Positions 44,566-56,329 are shown, counted from the stretch's first letter. The stretch is DNA of 64,000 nt from Pisolithus tinctorius (GCA_024663395.1 JANFAH010000002.1:4402001-4466000); one strand, 5' to 3'. Program-made: numbers and translations. The notes: generated by a model not told the origin, from the letters alone.

Positions 44566-46048
44566 TGTCACACACCAAAGGTGTTTGGTGATGTGGACAT
44601 GGATACTGCTGATGAATGGAGATGAAGACTATAGCCCTCATGCAAAGAAAGACAGCCAGAGACATTGGCAGTCACCCATCACACAAGAACAAGTCATCAA
44701 TGCCAAAGAAAAAGGAAGGAAGCAAGTTAAGCACCAATAAAAATTCTTAAGTGCCCATGTATGGCATTCTGGTTTTCAACATATCTCCACCAATTCTGTG
44801 GATACCAACACCATTCCCACACTCACTTATAGTGCTCAGCCATGCAATCCTACCTTCCAAAATTGGGAAGGATCTGCACACCCCACATGTTTCTACAGCA
44901 CTCCCTCCAAAAGATGCTCATTTCACCAATTCCTCTGATATGGCCACCTCCATATCAATTGTTTCACTTGTCCCCTTTGCTAGGGACCATGGCTACATAT
45001 ATCTACCAGGAATTCCTACTAGCTTCCATCCTGAAGTGTCCTGGTACATCCCATCCTAGTCTGCCCCCTCTTGGCCCATCCAGCTTGGACAGTGCATTCT
45101 TTTTGTCAGTATGACCTCTAGGATGACATTCTTTGGTCACCTCAGGTCTGTCATTTGGTTAGAAAGGTCTTATGTGGTCATTTCAGTCTCTCCAGTCCAA
45201 GAAGCATATGGATCCTTCCTCCCTGCTCCCTGCAATGTCTTCATACCAATCTCATCCATCATTCTTCCAAAATTGCAATGGCTACAGTATAATCTACTGT
45301 TCTCCACTCTCCCTGATCACATCCATGACAAGTATGATGCACATCTTGCCTCCTTGTTGCAAGATACAGCAGAAGATGCTCCCCCTTCATCCTCTTTTCC
45401 AACAGAGCCTCATTCATGAAGTTTTTATTTGCTTCACTGAGAGGACAGTTGGGGGGGAAAGTTGTGATCCCCTATGCTCCTGTCACCCCACAGACCCCAA
45501 AAGCTTGACCCCTGTTGACATCTGACTCACCCTGTCCACTTTTGGATGTACTATATTGGCATCAGATCAGCACTGCCTCTCTGTCATCCCACTTTGGCCT
45601 AGAAGTGATCTCTTCAAGATGTGACATGCACAGCCTCCCCCTAATGTGATTCCAGTGCACTTTCCCAGTTCCTGATATCACTTGACCCATACCTTGACAT
45701 TCTGACTGTCCTTGACTCACCTATTGCCAATACTTACCAATCTTTTGACTTTGCTTACTGATTCTTCACTTTTTGGCTTACTTGTCCTTACCAATGCTCA
45801 CCAATGCCTTCTAAGATGATTACCCACTGCTTACATTCCTTACTCATCAGTTACCAATCACTTACCAAGCATTTGCACCTTATTTTCCATAGGCAATGCC
45901 CCTGTACTGTATATAAATCACTGTACTTAGATAGCTGAAAAGAGGAAGACATCAGAGAGCCCCTCTTGCTCAGATTTCATCATCACTCAGTAAATCATTC
46001 ATCAGTTTTGATAGTTGAGACTTTATTAAGGGTCTAGCTATTGTCTAG
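44566..46048 (+). mobile_element. NCG-LTR copy g, 3'-truncated, subfamily II
   Basis: Starts TGTCACACACCAAAGG and matches copy c until about 46048, then abuts Copia-2 integrase. The internal ORF is broken once (frames 44751-45059 and 45111-45419). TATA region at about 45910 (tgtatataaatc). The left flank CCAG fits a decayed CCGG. Confidence 0.85.
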
Positions 46049-48149
46049 TTGCATGCATAATGGCCTCCCCCCAGAGGTTCCCAGGTAAGCCACTGGCATG
46101 AATCATTGCTCATACATGCTCAACAAGTGTTCTGTTGAGCCATCCTGCAACTCTGTTGTGTTTGGGGGTATCATGGACAGTTATGCATCATTCTGTGCCT
46201 TGGGATTTCAGATATTCCAAAAATTCCACAGTAAGGTATTCTCCCCCTCAATCCAAGTGAAGTTGCTTGACTTTGGTGTTGAACTGTGTGTTCAGCCATG
46301 CTTCATAAGCTTTGTATGATTTGAAGGTCTCAGCCTTCATCTTCTGCAAATACAGGGAGGTGTAATGAGTGTGGTCATCCATGAATGACACATAGTACTG
46401 GCTGTAGCCAGGGGTTTGGACTGGAGAAGGTCCCCAAAGGTCTGAGTGGACCTTGTCACCAAGGTGTTCATGGCAGGGCAGGTCACACTCCTTCCCAATG
46501 GGCTTCTGAGTTGCTTTGGCATATTCACATGAATTGTATGTGCCCATGATGGAATGTGCCTCATCCAGCTTAATTTTAGTGATTGTGCTGTCCATGAGCA
46601 TGTGCCAGATGGCTTCAGGAGTGATGTGGCTGAGCCTGATGTGTATCTCCTCCACAGTTAAGGATTCCATGGCCTTAGCTAGGCCTGCAAAGGCACAATG
46701 AGCTTGTTTGAGGCAGTAGAGCAGTTTTTGCATTGGAATTTCAGCTACTTTCTTTTTCCAAGCATCAAAAATTTGACAATGCTGGTCTCAGAATAATGCA
46801 GCATACCCAGCAACATCAAGTTTGCTAATGGAAATGAGCATAATTCCCATCTTGGGGGCATAGAGCATGTCCTTGAGTTGAATGTGAGTTTGTGCAGTGC
46901 CATTTGGAAGTGGGGTTCCAAGATTGCCTTTCCTGATGGCATGGAAGGTGTGGTTATCAGCAGTGGTGATAGGTTTGTGGATGATTGGCTTGTAGTCTAG
47001 GAATTTGCTGTGGTAGGACATATGACATGAAGCACCTGAGTCAAACAGGATGGTCTCCTCTGTGGAATTTAGGCTTTCACCTGCAAGAAGAGCATGATCA
47101 AGGGTGTTTGTGTATGCATCTTCTTCATCAATAATGATGTCCCAGGGGTTTGGAATTTCTTCCTCTGCAATTTCCATTAGCCAATCATCATCCTGCAGGT
47201 GCACTAGCCAAACTCCATTGGGTTCAGAGTCAGCACTGGTCTGCATGCTCAAGCTGGCTGTTGCACTGGCAGCAGTGGCTGCTTTTCCAGAGCCTTTCTC
47301 CCTCTTTTTCCCTTTTCCCTTGTTCTGGAACCACTTGGGTGCTTGCCCAGCTTTTCCACCACCCTCTTCCCAGCATTGGTCTTTCACATGACCTTTGTTT
47401 CCACAATTTTCACAAGTAGACTTCTTTCCATCCTTTGCTGAATAAGCTGTGTCTTTGGAATTTCTGGAGTTTCCAGAGTTGCCCCTCTTCATCCACATTT
47501 GGCACCTATCATATTTGTCAGAAATTACTTTGATTATAAAGTCTGGAGATAGGTCCTTTTGCATGACCAGGGCCAAAGACATCATAGCTGCAAGGTTGGA
47601 GTTGTATGAAGCAAGAAGTGAACTGAGAATGATTGCTGTGAAGTTGTTGTCTGTGATAGACTGTCCAAGTGTGGCAAGTTGTTCATGCAGTGTGCACATC
47701 TTGTCAAAGTGAGCACAGACATCACCTTTTTCCACACAGCAAGATTCTTGGAGTTTTCTCTGAAGATTGATTATGACAATGTGAGAGAAGTTTTGGAAAA
47801 GATCTGTGAGGACACCCCACACACTCTTCACAGTCTCTTCCTTCAGAACTCAAAGGAACAGTGATTCTGGGAGTGACACAGCAATCACTTGCTTGACATA
47901 TCCATCATCCTTTGCCCATTGCCAGAGTTCTTCTGGGTATTCACTGACAAGCTTTTGCTCTGTGGCTGTGGGCTTCCAGGAGGAGTCTTTTCCTGCTGAA
48001 GGGTCCTCTGGTTTCACATCCAAGCTGGTCAGGTGTCCAATCAGCCCTTTCAAACTGATGGCCCATTCAACCCAAGCCTTGTAGTATAGCCAGTTGCTTC
48101 CATCCACATTTAGGGTTGAGACTTGTAAGGAATGATCATCTTTCACCAT
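46049..48149 (-). pseudogene. Copia-2 Gag, protease and partial integrase
   Basis: Gag from 48149: LNVDGSNWLYYKAWVEWAISLKG, then 347 open codons (47831-46788) with the UBN2-like Gag helices and a zinc knuckle (CENCGNKGHVKDQC). Protease: ILFDSGASCHMS at about 47030, then GNLGTPLPNG and LKDMLYAPKMGIMLISISKL. A stop follows, then the integrase frame (46733-46248): a decayed zinc-finger region (RLSHITPEAIWHM, CEYAKATQKP), VHSDLWGPSPV and YYVSFMDDHTHYTSLYL. The sequence continues to LWGEAIMHAT and ends at copy g. Reverse transcriptase and RNase H are missing. Confidence 0.88.
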
Positions 48150-48454
48150 AGTGGGTATTGTTGCTGTGTAATAACTCTTTCAGAATTAGAGCACAAGAGT
48201 GGGGCTCATAAGCTAACAAAGGTATGAGTTTCTACACTATGTCAGTACCAAGTCAACAAATGCAAGTATAGGTATGCTCACCTCAGTGCATGAGGTAGTG
48301 ACTGAGGTGGAAAATAATGGTATGGAAAATTTATAGTACCATAATTACTAAGCAGGCTGACATCAGAATCTAATTCTGAGGGTCAGGGAGAAATTCTGAG
48401 CCCTCTGGGTGAAACTCTGAGAGGCTACCATAATCCCAGAATGCATTCTTGACA
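48150..48454 (-). mobile_element. Copia-2 5' LTR and leader
   Basis: Sense starts TGTCAAGAATGCATTC at 48454, and its end resembles the end of the Copia-1 LTR. The LTR-leader border is not resolved. The short length compared with the Copia-1 LTR region suggests that the latter contains an insertion. Confidence 0.6.
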
Positions 48455-50348
48455 AGAAAGCTCATAAACAGTAGGGGTCAGGCAGAGTTGGTGCAGAGTC
48501 AGTGAATGACCAGCAGAGTAGGGTGCAGAGTGAGTAGGGACTTAGGAAAAATGCAAAGTTGTGACAAGGTGGAGTAGCAGGTGAGGGCACAGGAACTGCT
48601 GCTGCCACTGTGGCAGGCTTGGTAGAATCTTTGTTGTCACCTTTACCCTTCCACCATGCCAGCTGCTGATCAGCTATTCCACCTCCAGGCTTGAAACAGT
48701 GTGCTCAATCATGATTGCTGGCCCCACATACAAGACCATCTCCAAGAGGTGTGTCACAGTAAGTACCCAAGGATTATTGCATGTCTTGTGAAGACCTGTA
48801 GCTGGGCTCACATTGGGTGGACCAACCAAAGGTGAGGCCATTGCCACATTGACATACTCAGATCCGACTGATGACAGGGAATGTTGCTGAATAAGACAAT
48901 GTGCCTCTGTGTCATATCCATGACTCTTGGACTCAATCCCAGTCCAGTCTGGACTCCTAGCCCCTATCTCCAGTCAAGTCTGGTCCTAGTCCAGCCTAGA
49001 AAACCTAACTCTGGCCCTAAGAAACCTAACTCCAGCCTAAATAACTCAAGTCTGGTCTTTTACCCCTATCTCTGGTCCACTCTGGCCTCCCTGGCCTTGT
49101 GCTGCTCCACCCCAGTCCTCCCAGGTCCACGTCTGGGTCACCCAGACATAACTCCAGTCTGTTTCTGATTGCTTGTGCTATATTTAGTCTAGTCCTTTCA
49201 TCCAACTTCTGCTTACTGTACAAAACCTGTTCTGACTCCAGTTATGCCAGTCACCTGGACTTTGACCATTAGTCTTGGCACAGCCTGTGTGGCTATCCCC
49301 TCTTGCTAATCATCTTTCTAATAGCTTATCAACAAGTCTGGCTTCATGTTCATTATCCCAGACTGGCCTTGTGTATTTAACCCACATACATACTTCATAG
49401 CACTCCAGTTAGAATATCAACTTAGTATTACCCTCAAATCTGTAATACCCCTCAAGTCTACTCTATAGCTAAGGCCAAGCCTTAAGCTATCCCCAGCCCC
49501 CACCCCAGACCTCTCCCTGGCTTGCATAAGGGCACAGCACATAAGCTGAAACCAAGGGAGGTAGATCCAACCCTGGACTGGCTTCCCCCTGTGTGCACTC
49601 CAAGACTGGTCAGTTTCCCATGCTCCTGGCCTTGTTCCCATCCAGTCCTCTGGACTTAACTCCTGGATGTAGTTGAGCCTGCGTATGGTGCTGTGGAGAT
49701 GGATGAACCTGCTTGAGAGGCAGAAGTTGCCATGGAAGCAGAGGTTGTGGTTGAGCAAGATGTCTGCAGGAAAAGACAGAAAGATGACCAGGTTCCAGCA
49801 TCCAGAAGACCCTCAATGAGATGAAAGATGACCTCTTTGTCAGAGTAGGATGCCCCCATGCAAATAAGGTCCTGTTGTGCAGCTGAATGCTCCAACAGGT
49901 AATGGGCCATATCAGCAGCATCCTTCATCTACAGACATAGGATCTTTGCACTAACAAGATGATGGGAACCAACATCAATGTGGTCAAAGTTGTTGTGAAG
50001 GGCCTTCCAGATGTCATGAGCAGTGGTGGAGTGCTCCTGGGGAATGAGATGCAGGACAGCTGGTGATAAACAATGGCACAAGATGTCTTTGGCCACAGTA
50101 TTGTCCTTGGACCATCCAAGAATGGCCTTCTTTTCAGTGTCAGCAAGTTTGGTCAGGTTCACAGCCTGTGGTTGCTCAGAGGCAAACTCAACAGGGCCTA
50201 AAGGGTCTGTGCCATCACTAACATGGCTATATGCACCCTCATAATCTAAAGCCAGGAATATCTGAGTTTTCCAGGTGAAGAAGGTCAAGGCATCTGTGAG
50301 CTCAGGGATGTGATCAAGTTTGCCCATGACAAGCACCAGGGATATCAC
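48455..50348 (-). pseudogene. Copia-3 Gag, interrupted by a solo LTR
   Basis: From 50348: LDHIPELTDALTFFTWKTQIFLALDYEGAY (139 codons) and, after a TAG-type break, MKDAADMAHYLLEHSAAQQDL...SDKEVIFHLIEGL (from 49928). This is a Copia-type Gag of the UBN2 class. It is interrupted at about 49660 by the LTR at 48910-49660 and continues to about 48600 with a zinc-knuckle remnant (CGASNHD...HCFKPGGGIADQQLAWWKGKG). Copia-2 begins at 48454, so protease onward is lost. Confidence 0.75.
48910..49660 (+). mobile_element. Solo LTR inside Copia-3 Gag
   Basis: TGTCATATCCATGAC...CTGGACTTAA, resembling the solo LTRs at 23972 and 55342 by its start, its repeated CAGTCTGGAC-type motifs and its TTGCATAAGGGCACAGCAC block. 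It contains a gtgtatttaaccc promoter-like stretch at about 49373. Flanks CTCTG and CTCCT match poorly, so borders are approximate. Confidence 0.6.
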
Positions 50349-50783
50349 AAAAATGTGGCAAAGGTTTACACAGTATATGCAGTATATGCACTGTAAAGTG
50401 GAATGTACAAATGTGTTGTTCTCAGTTGGTTTGAAGAGGGCTCATAACCTGTAGAAAGCTGACTGGACACACTCAGTGTTGTAGACACAACAACTATGAC
50501 TAATTCTACCTGATCAGACACACTATGAGAATGAGTACATAGGCAAGTCCTCAGGGGCTATCATACTCACCTAGACACAATGACTGAGGTGCAAAGTAAC
50601 ACAAACAGACCTATAAGTCCAGACATGCATAGCCACATGATGCCAACAAGGGGTAGTTGGACAACCCTCTTCCCCAGGGGTAACCAAACAACCCCCTGCC
50701 AGGGGTAGCTGGGGGCCATGAAGCAGCCACAAGCCAAAGAGTCCATATGGTATGTTCGCATAGTCTCACTACACTCTTTGACA
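50349..50783 (-). mobile_element. Copia-3 5' LTR and leader
   Basis: Sense starts at 50783 with TGTCAAAGAGTGTAGTGAG, followed by unique sequence up to the Gag start. Identified by its position upstream of Gag and its TGTCAAAG start; no second copy is in the window for comparison. Confidence 0.45.
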
Positions 50784-52190
50784 ATTCTACAGAGATATAT
50801 TGGGTGATTAGTAAGAATGGTCGGAAATTGAAAGTTGACTGCCAGCTGCAATGCTCATATTGTGCTCATATTGCTGATCAATGCTTGGCATGCAGCCATG
50901 GACGATGAAGCACATCAATTGTGAGAGCTCATATGAGAGAAGGTCCTTGTTGTTGTCCAGATTCTTACCAAACTAATGGTCAATCTCCTCTCTGGAGAGA
51001 TCCCTAAGAATATATGGCCATACCACACATCTGCACTTTCTGGAGAGGCTTGGTTGGTTGAACTGATCCCTGGTCACCCAGACCATATATGTTGCGAGTT
51101 AGGTATGAGTGTACACATGTTCAAAGAAATTACTCTCAAACTCCGCAACCATGGCTACCAAGCCTCGAAGCACACCTCTCTTGAAGAACAGCTTGCAATT
51201 TTTTTGTATATGTGTGTCACTGGCCTACCAATCAGACATGTTGGAGAACATTTGCAGAGATCCAATGATACAATCTCAAGGTATGTTTTGATTTGCTTTT
51301 CCATGCCCATTTCTAACAGCATCCATACTTATGTAGATACTTCCACAAAATGGTTACAATCTTTGCTTCTGAACCTTCTATTCGAAGCATGTATCACTCC
51401 CATTCACTTCTTCAACTACTACTGTCCACCCAAAAATCATGCAGAGTCATAGGTTCTGGCCGTACTTCAAGGATGTGATCGGTGCCATCGACAGCAGTCA
51501 TATTCCCACTTCCCTGCCACTTCATGACCATGCTGCATACCGCAACTGAAAGGGCACCATGTCCCAGAATTGCATGTTCACCTGTGACTTTGGCATGAAT
51601 TTCACTTATGTATTGACTGGCTGGGAGGGTTCAGCTACAGATGCATGAATTTTCCAGGAAGTGTGCACATCAAGCCTTGATATTCCCCAAGGAAAGTATT
51701 TCCTTGGCAACACTGGTTTCCCATTGTCAGAAGGAGTCCTCGTACCTTACCACCACACACACTATCACTTGGCAGAGTGGTGCCAAGCATCATTAAGGTA
51801 TGCATTTACTGCATGATTGATATCCATTTACTTCCCATTTTACAGGCCTGCAAACAAAGAAGAGCTTTTCAATTTGCACCACTCATCTGCATGGAATGTT
51901 GTCAAACAAATCTTTGGTGTCATCAAGCATCATTTCCAAATTCTTCTTCTCCCTCCAGAATATCCTATCAAGATCCAGGCACTCATTCCTGTCACCCTAT
52001 GTGTTATCCACAATTTAATTATGTTGTATGAACGGGATCCAGATGCTGATGGAGAAATGCTGGAGGGGGATAGCAGAGGTGATGGGGTTACTGGGGAAGT
52101 TGGCAACATCGAGCAAGAAGAAAGTGTGCTATCAGGGGATGACAAGGGAGATGATGACCCTCAAGAATTATCAGCCAGGGTGCTGCGTGA
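50784..52190 (+). pseudogene. PIF-2 transposase, main part
   Basis: Start codon at 50898 (MDDEAHQL, then TGA at Arg codons). The HTH region is LEEQLAIFLYMCVTGLPIRHVGEHLQRSNDTISR, followed by an intron with a gtatgt donor. The nuclease reads GAIDSSHIPTS (first Asp kept), YFLGNTGFPLSEGVLVPY (second Asp changed to Asn), and NVVKQIFGVIKHHF (Glu of the VER-type motif changed to Lys). The acidic tail (LSGDDKGDDDPQ) runs into NCG-LTR copy f at 52191 and ends at 54076. It is a diverged paralogue of the PIF-1 transposase with two catalytic residues lost, each by a CG-type change. Element ends were not found. Confidence 0.85.
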
Positions 52191-54020
52191 TGTCACACAC
52201 CAAAGGTGTTGTGGACATGGTTACAGCTGACTCTGCCTAACTCGTCGACAAGTTGCACACAATGCCCATGCCATGCAGATGAAGACTAAAGGCCTCATGC
52301 ATAGAAAGACTGCTGGATGTTAACAGTCATCCTTCACACAAGAATGAGTCATCAGTGCTAAAGAGAAAAGAGGAAGCGAGTTAAGTGTGCATTAAAGGTT
52401 TTTAGTGCCCATGTACAGCATTCCAGTTTTCATCATATCTCCACCATTTCCAAAGATATTGACTCTGTTCTCACACTCACTTAAAGTGCTCAGCCCCATG
52501 ATTCTTCCTTCCAAATTTGGAGAGGATCTTCACACCCTATGCATTTCTACAGCACTCCATCCATCAGACACTCATTTTGCTAAGTCCATCAATCATGGCT
52601 GCCTCTTCGTCAATCATCTCGCTTGTCTCATTTGCCAGAGACAGTGGCTATGTATATCTGCCAGGCATTCCTACCAGCTTCCATCCTGAAGCCCCCTGGT
52701 TCATCCCATCGTTGTCAGCCCCATCTCATCCCATGCAGCTTGGTCAGTGTGTTCTCCTTGTCAGTATGACTTCCAGAAGGATGTTCTTTGGTCGCCTCAG
52801 GTCTGTCACTCAGTTAGAAAGGTCTTATGTGGTCATTTCAGTCTCCCTGGTTGATGAAGCATATGGATTGTTCCTCCCTGCTCCCTGCACCATCTTTATT
52901 CCAGTCTCATCCATCATTCTTCCCACATTGCAACAGCTGCAGCATAGTCTACTGTTCTCCAGCCTCCCTGATCACATTCATGACAAGTATGATGTGCATC
53001 TTGCCTTCTTACTGCAAGATCCAGCAGAAGATGTCCCCCCTTCTCCTCCTCCTCCATCAGAGCCCCATTCATGAAGCTTTTGTTAACTTCGCTGAGAGGA
53101 TGGAAGGGTGGGAGACACAATCGCTTATGCTCCCATTGCCCCACAGACCCCCAATGCCCTAACCCCCTTTGACACCTGACTCATGCCCTTCAGTTCTGGA
53201 ATTAATACTTCCTTATCTGGAAACACCACCCATCTGTCATGCCATCTTTGGATCTAGAGATGTCTCCGCCAAGATCTAACTTGCATCGCCACCCCCTAAT
53301 GTGACATCAGTGTGCTTACTCAGTTTCTGATTCTATTTGACTCGTTCATTGCCAATACTTACCAATCTTCTTTGCTTGCTTACTTTTCATTTCTCGCTTA
53401 CTCATCATGATTACTCAGTCCTTACTCATTACTTACCAAGTGTTTGTGCCTTGTTTGTCACAAGCTGTGCTCCCCCCACAGTATATAAACCCCCATGTAC
53501 TTAGCTACCCACAAGCAATCAGAAGCAGTCCAGAAGTCACTCAGCAGTCAGTTCAGTGCCTATCTCATTGTCAACAGTTGAGGCTCATTTGGAAGAGTCT
53601 ATCTGTCTTCATTCATATCATTGGTAGTTGAGGCTCTACAAAGGGGTCTATCTACCTCCATCATTTATCTGAAGCTTTATCCCCACTTAGTCAGCAGTCC
53701 TGCTTAGTCATCCCTCCACTCCTGCATAACTCATCAATGACTTGTGCCAGGAGCACATTCTATCAAGGTCCATCATTCTAGAAGTCCTTTTGGCTGAACA
53801 CCTCTGCTCTGTTTGGTATCCCCTTCTCAATCAGTGTTCATTCATCCTCTCCTGTGTAACTCGTCAATGACTTGCGCTAGGAGCACCTGCCATTGAAATT
53901 CCCCCACACTAGATTTTTCTGTGTTCCAGGTTCCATGGAGGTACACCACCACTCACTCTATATTTGTCTTTGGTGTTGGTTTTGGTTGGTTTTCACCACC
54001 TTTCCACACTTTGACTCACA
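52191..54020 (+). mobile_element. NCG-LTR copy f, 4-bp TSD GTGA
   Basis: 1830 bases, TGTCACACACC...TTTGACTCACA, flanked by GTGA on both sides (52187-52190 and 54021-54024). The site is in the PIF-2 transposase tail; PIF-1 reads GCGA at the same codons (LRDQIAEAMW), so the pre-insertion site was probably GCGA. Internal ORF 52517-53074 (185 codons), open. Confidence 0.93.
52517..53074 (+). CDS. NCG-LTR internal ORF, copy f (unknown function)
   Basis: 185 codons, the same length as in copy e and with the same blocks (ARDSGYVYLPGIPTSF, VSMTSRRMFFGRLRSV, SYVVISVSLVDEAYGLF, HDKYDVHLAFLLQD). Many Arg in copy e are Cys, Gln or His here, the CG-decay direction, yet no stop has arisen. Confidence 0.35.
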   Translation: MERIFTPYAFLQHSIHQTLILLSPSIMAASSSIISLVSFARDSGYVYLPGIPTSFHPEAPWFIPSLSAPSHPMQLGQCVLLVSMTSRRMFFGRLRSVTQLERSYVVISVSLVDEAYGLFLPAPCTIFIPVSSIILPTLQQLQHSLLFSSLPDHIHDKYDVHLAFLLQDPAEDVPPSPPPPSEPHS

Positions 54021-54076
54021 GTGATTCTATTGCTGAGGCAATGTGGCATGACTACCAGGAGTATCTGCAAAAGTGA
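54021..54076 (+). pseudogene. PIF-2 transposase C-terminal end
   Basis: After copy f the frame continues SIAEAMWHDYQEYLQK and stops at TGA (54074-54076). It aligns with QIAEAMWIDYQAILRE in PIF-1. Confidence 0.85.
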
Positions 54077-54212
54077 GGGCAAACTTGATCATAGAGATTG
54101 TTTTATGTACACTTATCTCACTTTCTAAAATGAATATCTCTGGATCATTCTTTGCATAACAAAACATGGGGTCAGATAAATTGCAAGCAGGGATACAAAC
54201 ATGATGGAGGTA

Positions 54213-55082
54213 CTACAACACAAGGTCATCTGGAATGAGTTTCTGGTTATGAAGACAAGTCTGAATCCAGTTTCTACGAAGGGTTTTGTCATCCAACATG
54301 AGGTATAAATCGATTGCCCCCCCATCCATATGGAACACTTCCATCAGGGCCATCTTAGCTAACAGGGGAAGGTCATCATCTTGCCGTGCGAGCATCTCCA
54401 CAGCAGCATGCATATGCTCAGTACACCTTTGCTGTGTGGCAACTGCAGACAACAAACTGATAACAGACCCAAGGTATGAAAGGGAACCCTGTACACTGAC
54501 AAGTAAAGCGGGCATGGATGTTTCTTTGCTCTTCTTCAACTTCTTTGAAGAGCATTCTGCATCATCCTTGATAGAGAGCAACTGGAGTGCAGCTTGTGCT
54601 GATGGAATTTCAGCAGAGGGTGAAGCAGGGTTGGCATCCACATGTGTACACTTCCTACTTGATGGCATAGAGCTGGTAGTTGAGGGGGGATATGAGCTAA
54701 GTAATGTCATAGGAGAAGCAAGAGTCAGCATGGGTGGATTAAATTGTGATGAAAATAGCTGGGACTGCATGTTCATTCTGTTAGGAGGAGCTACCTTGTC
54801 AATGAACATTTGATCAATCACATCATCTTCAATGATGCTGGTGGAGCTTCCAACCTGAGGAGTTACAAACTGTAAAGCAGTGGAGGATGTGGATGGGGTC
54901 ATCACTGGATTGCTGGAGATATGGCTAGACAGGTTTATGGAGAGGCCAGGACCACTGGCACCAGATACGAATGCTGCAGAAGTCGTAGGATGGTAGGCAT
55001 GCATACCACAGGCTTGGTCATTTGGAAACAATGATTCCATCACCATAAGCAGGGGCCAACTGACATTTTTAAACTGGTGCAT
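54213..55082 (-). CDS. PIF-2 second protein, long C-terminal exon
   Basis: 289 open codons. It starts near FKNVSWPLLMVMESLFPNDQACG, the counterpart of GWPFYTKMAQITPSGGAQG in PIF-1. A Ser/Thr/Pro-rich middle with KKLKKSKE is followed by a helical C-terminus (SLLSAVATQQRCTEHMHAAVEML, LAKMALMEVFH). Its DNA-binding N-terminal exon is probably the Myb/SANT-like block at 56330-56760, now separated by the solo LTR at 55342-55867 and flanking sequence. Convergent with the PIF-2 transposase, the same layout as PIF-1. Confidence 0.6.
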   Translation of the reverse strand: MHQFKNVSWPLLMVMESLFPNDQACGMHAYHPTTSAAFVSGASGPGLSINLSSHISSNPVMTPSTSSTALQFVTPQVGSSTSIIEDDVIDQMFIDKVAPPNRMNMQSQLFSSQFNPPMLTLASPMTLLSSYPPSTTSSMPSSRKCTHVDANPASPSAEIPSAQAALQLLSIKDDAECSSKKLKKSKETSMPALLVSVQGSLSYLGSVISLLSAVATQQRCTEHMHAAVEMLARQDDDLPLLAKMALMEVFHMDGGAIDLYLMLDDKTLRRNWIQTCLHNQKLIPDDLVL

Positions 55083-55341
55083 AGCATTCCTGGGTCAGCC
55101 CTGTCAATGGATGTTATCAATGTCAAGCAATGGACCCAAGATGATGGACACATACCACTGTAGGAAAAGTCCAAGTAGCTGTATAATACAAGCTAGATGG
55201 CTTAGATAACAACAATAAAAGATGAAGGGAACGAATTGTTTGTCCCAAGGGATTCTGGACTGTTGGGACTAGAAGGTGAGACCCAGCACTTTGTAGCAGT
55301 AGTGTTTCATGACGTGCATGGCATGGTCCATGGAGTAGTAC
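55083..55341. other. Between PIF-2 exon and solo LTR
   Basis: No domain is recognised. By comparison with PIF-1 this should be intron or exon remnants of the PIF-2 second gene. Confidence 0.3.
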
Positions 55342-55867
55342 TGTCATAGTCATGCCTCAACTCTGGCCAGACTCGGCCTCGTGCTCACTCAGTCTGGCCT
55401 CAACCTTGCCAGTCCCACATCTCCAGTTGGTCTAGTGCGGTAAGCACTGCTTTGCAGTGTGTGTCATTTTGGTTAAGTCCTGTCCCCAGTCCTGTCCCCA
55501 GTCCATCTGTCCTGGTCTCCATTACCTTAGTCATGTCTTACTAATACTTGTCTTACCAATCACCTTAGCAATCCTTGTGAGACCAGCATTACCAGTCTCT
55601 GTACTATAGTTACTTCTGGTATATAAACTTGTAGATACTCAGCCTGTACCCCTCAGTCTGAAATCAACAAAGTTAACCCTGATAACCCCATCTCTGCCTC
55701 GGACTCGGACTGAGACCCATGCAAGGGAATAGCACTGTATCCTCAGTCACTAAGTCCAAACAGTCCAACCATCTGAACCCTCAACTTCACTCCTGATCCT
55801 GACCCCTTGGCTTCACACCTGCTTCAGTCTCTGGTCCAGCCTCAACCCAGACACCCCAAACTTGACA
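55342..55867 (+). mobile_element. Solo LTR with TSD AGTAC
   Basis: 526 bases, TGTCATAGTCATGCC...AAACTTGACA, flanked by AGTAC at 55337-55341 and 55868-55872. TATA box (gtatataaac) at about 55619-55628. Family relatives are at 23972-24705 and, reversed, 27889-28122. Confidence 0.92.
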
Positions 55868-56329
55868 AGTACTGGCAATGCGAGCAGTGCAAGCGGTATA
55901 CATAGTTCATGCATGGCAGAATGTGAGACATGCGGTGTAGACAAAGTGGAAAAGAAACTCATGGTGACCTTCTGAGTGCCAAAAGGTATCATTCTGTACC
56001 TAAGTACAGGGCTTTATAGTCCAGGCAAACCCAGAACCTAAGTAAAACAGAGTATGAGTAAGGGAAAACTGTGCAACAGCACATACACATAAGACAGGAC
56101 AAGCCGGAACAGAGGCCAAGGGTATACTACCAACAAAAAAGGGGACAGTGACCATGTTAAAGGAAAGGGTCTGAAGGAAGGAGAAGCAGCTGAAGCATAG
56201 CGGCCATGGGTATAACATTGCACAAGAGGAAGCAAGGGCATGGGAAGGTAGCACATGAACAATAGTGAATGTGAGAGGGGAGCAGACATAACAGTAGTCA
56301 CGGAACAGTTAATGATAGGGGCTTACGCA
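55868..56329. other. Unassigned stretch, possibly intron
   Basis: Lies between the solo LTR and the Myb/SANT-like block. No convincing frame on either strand; possibly an expanded intron of the PIF-2 second gene. Confidence 0.3.
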
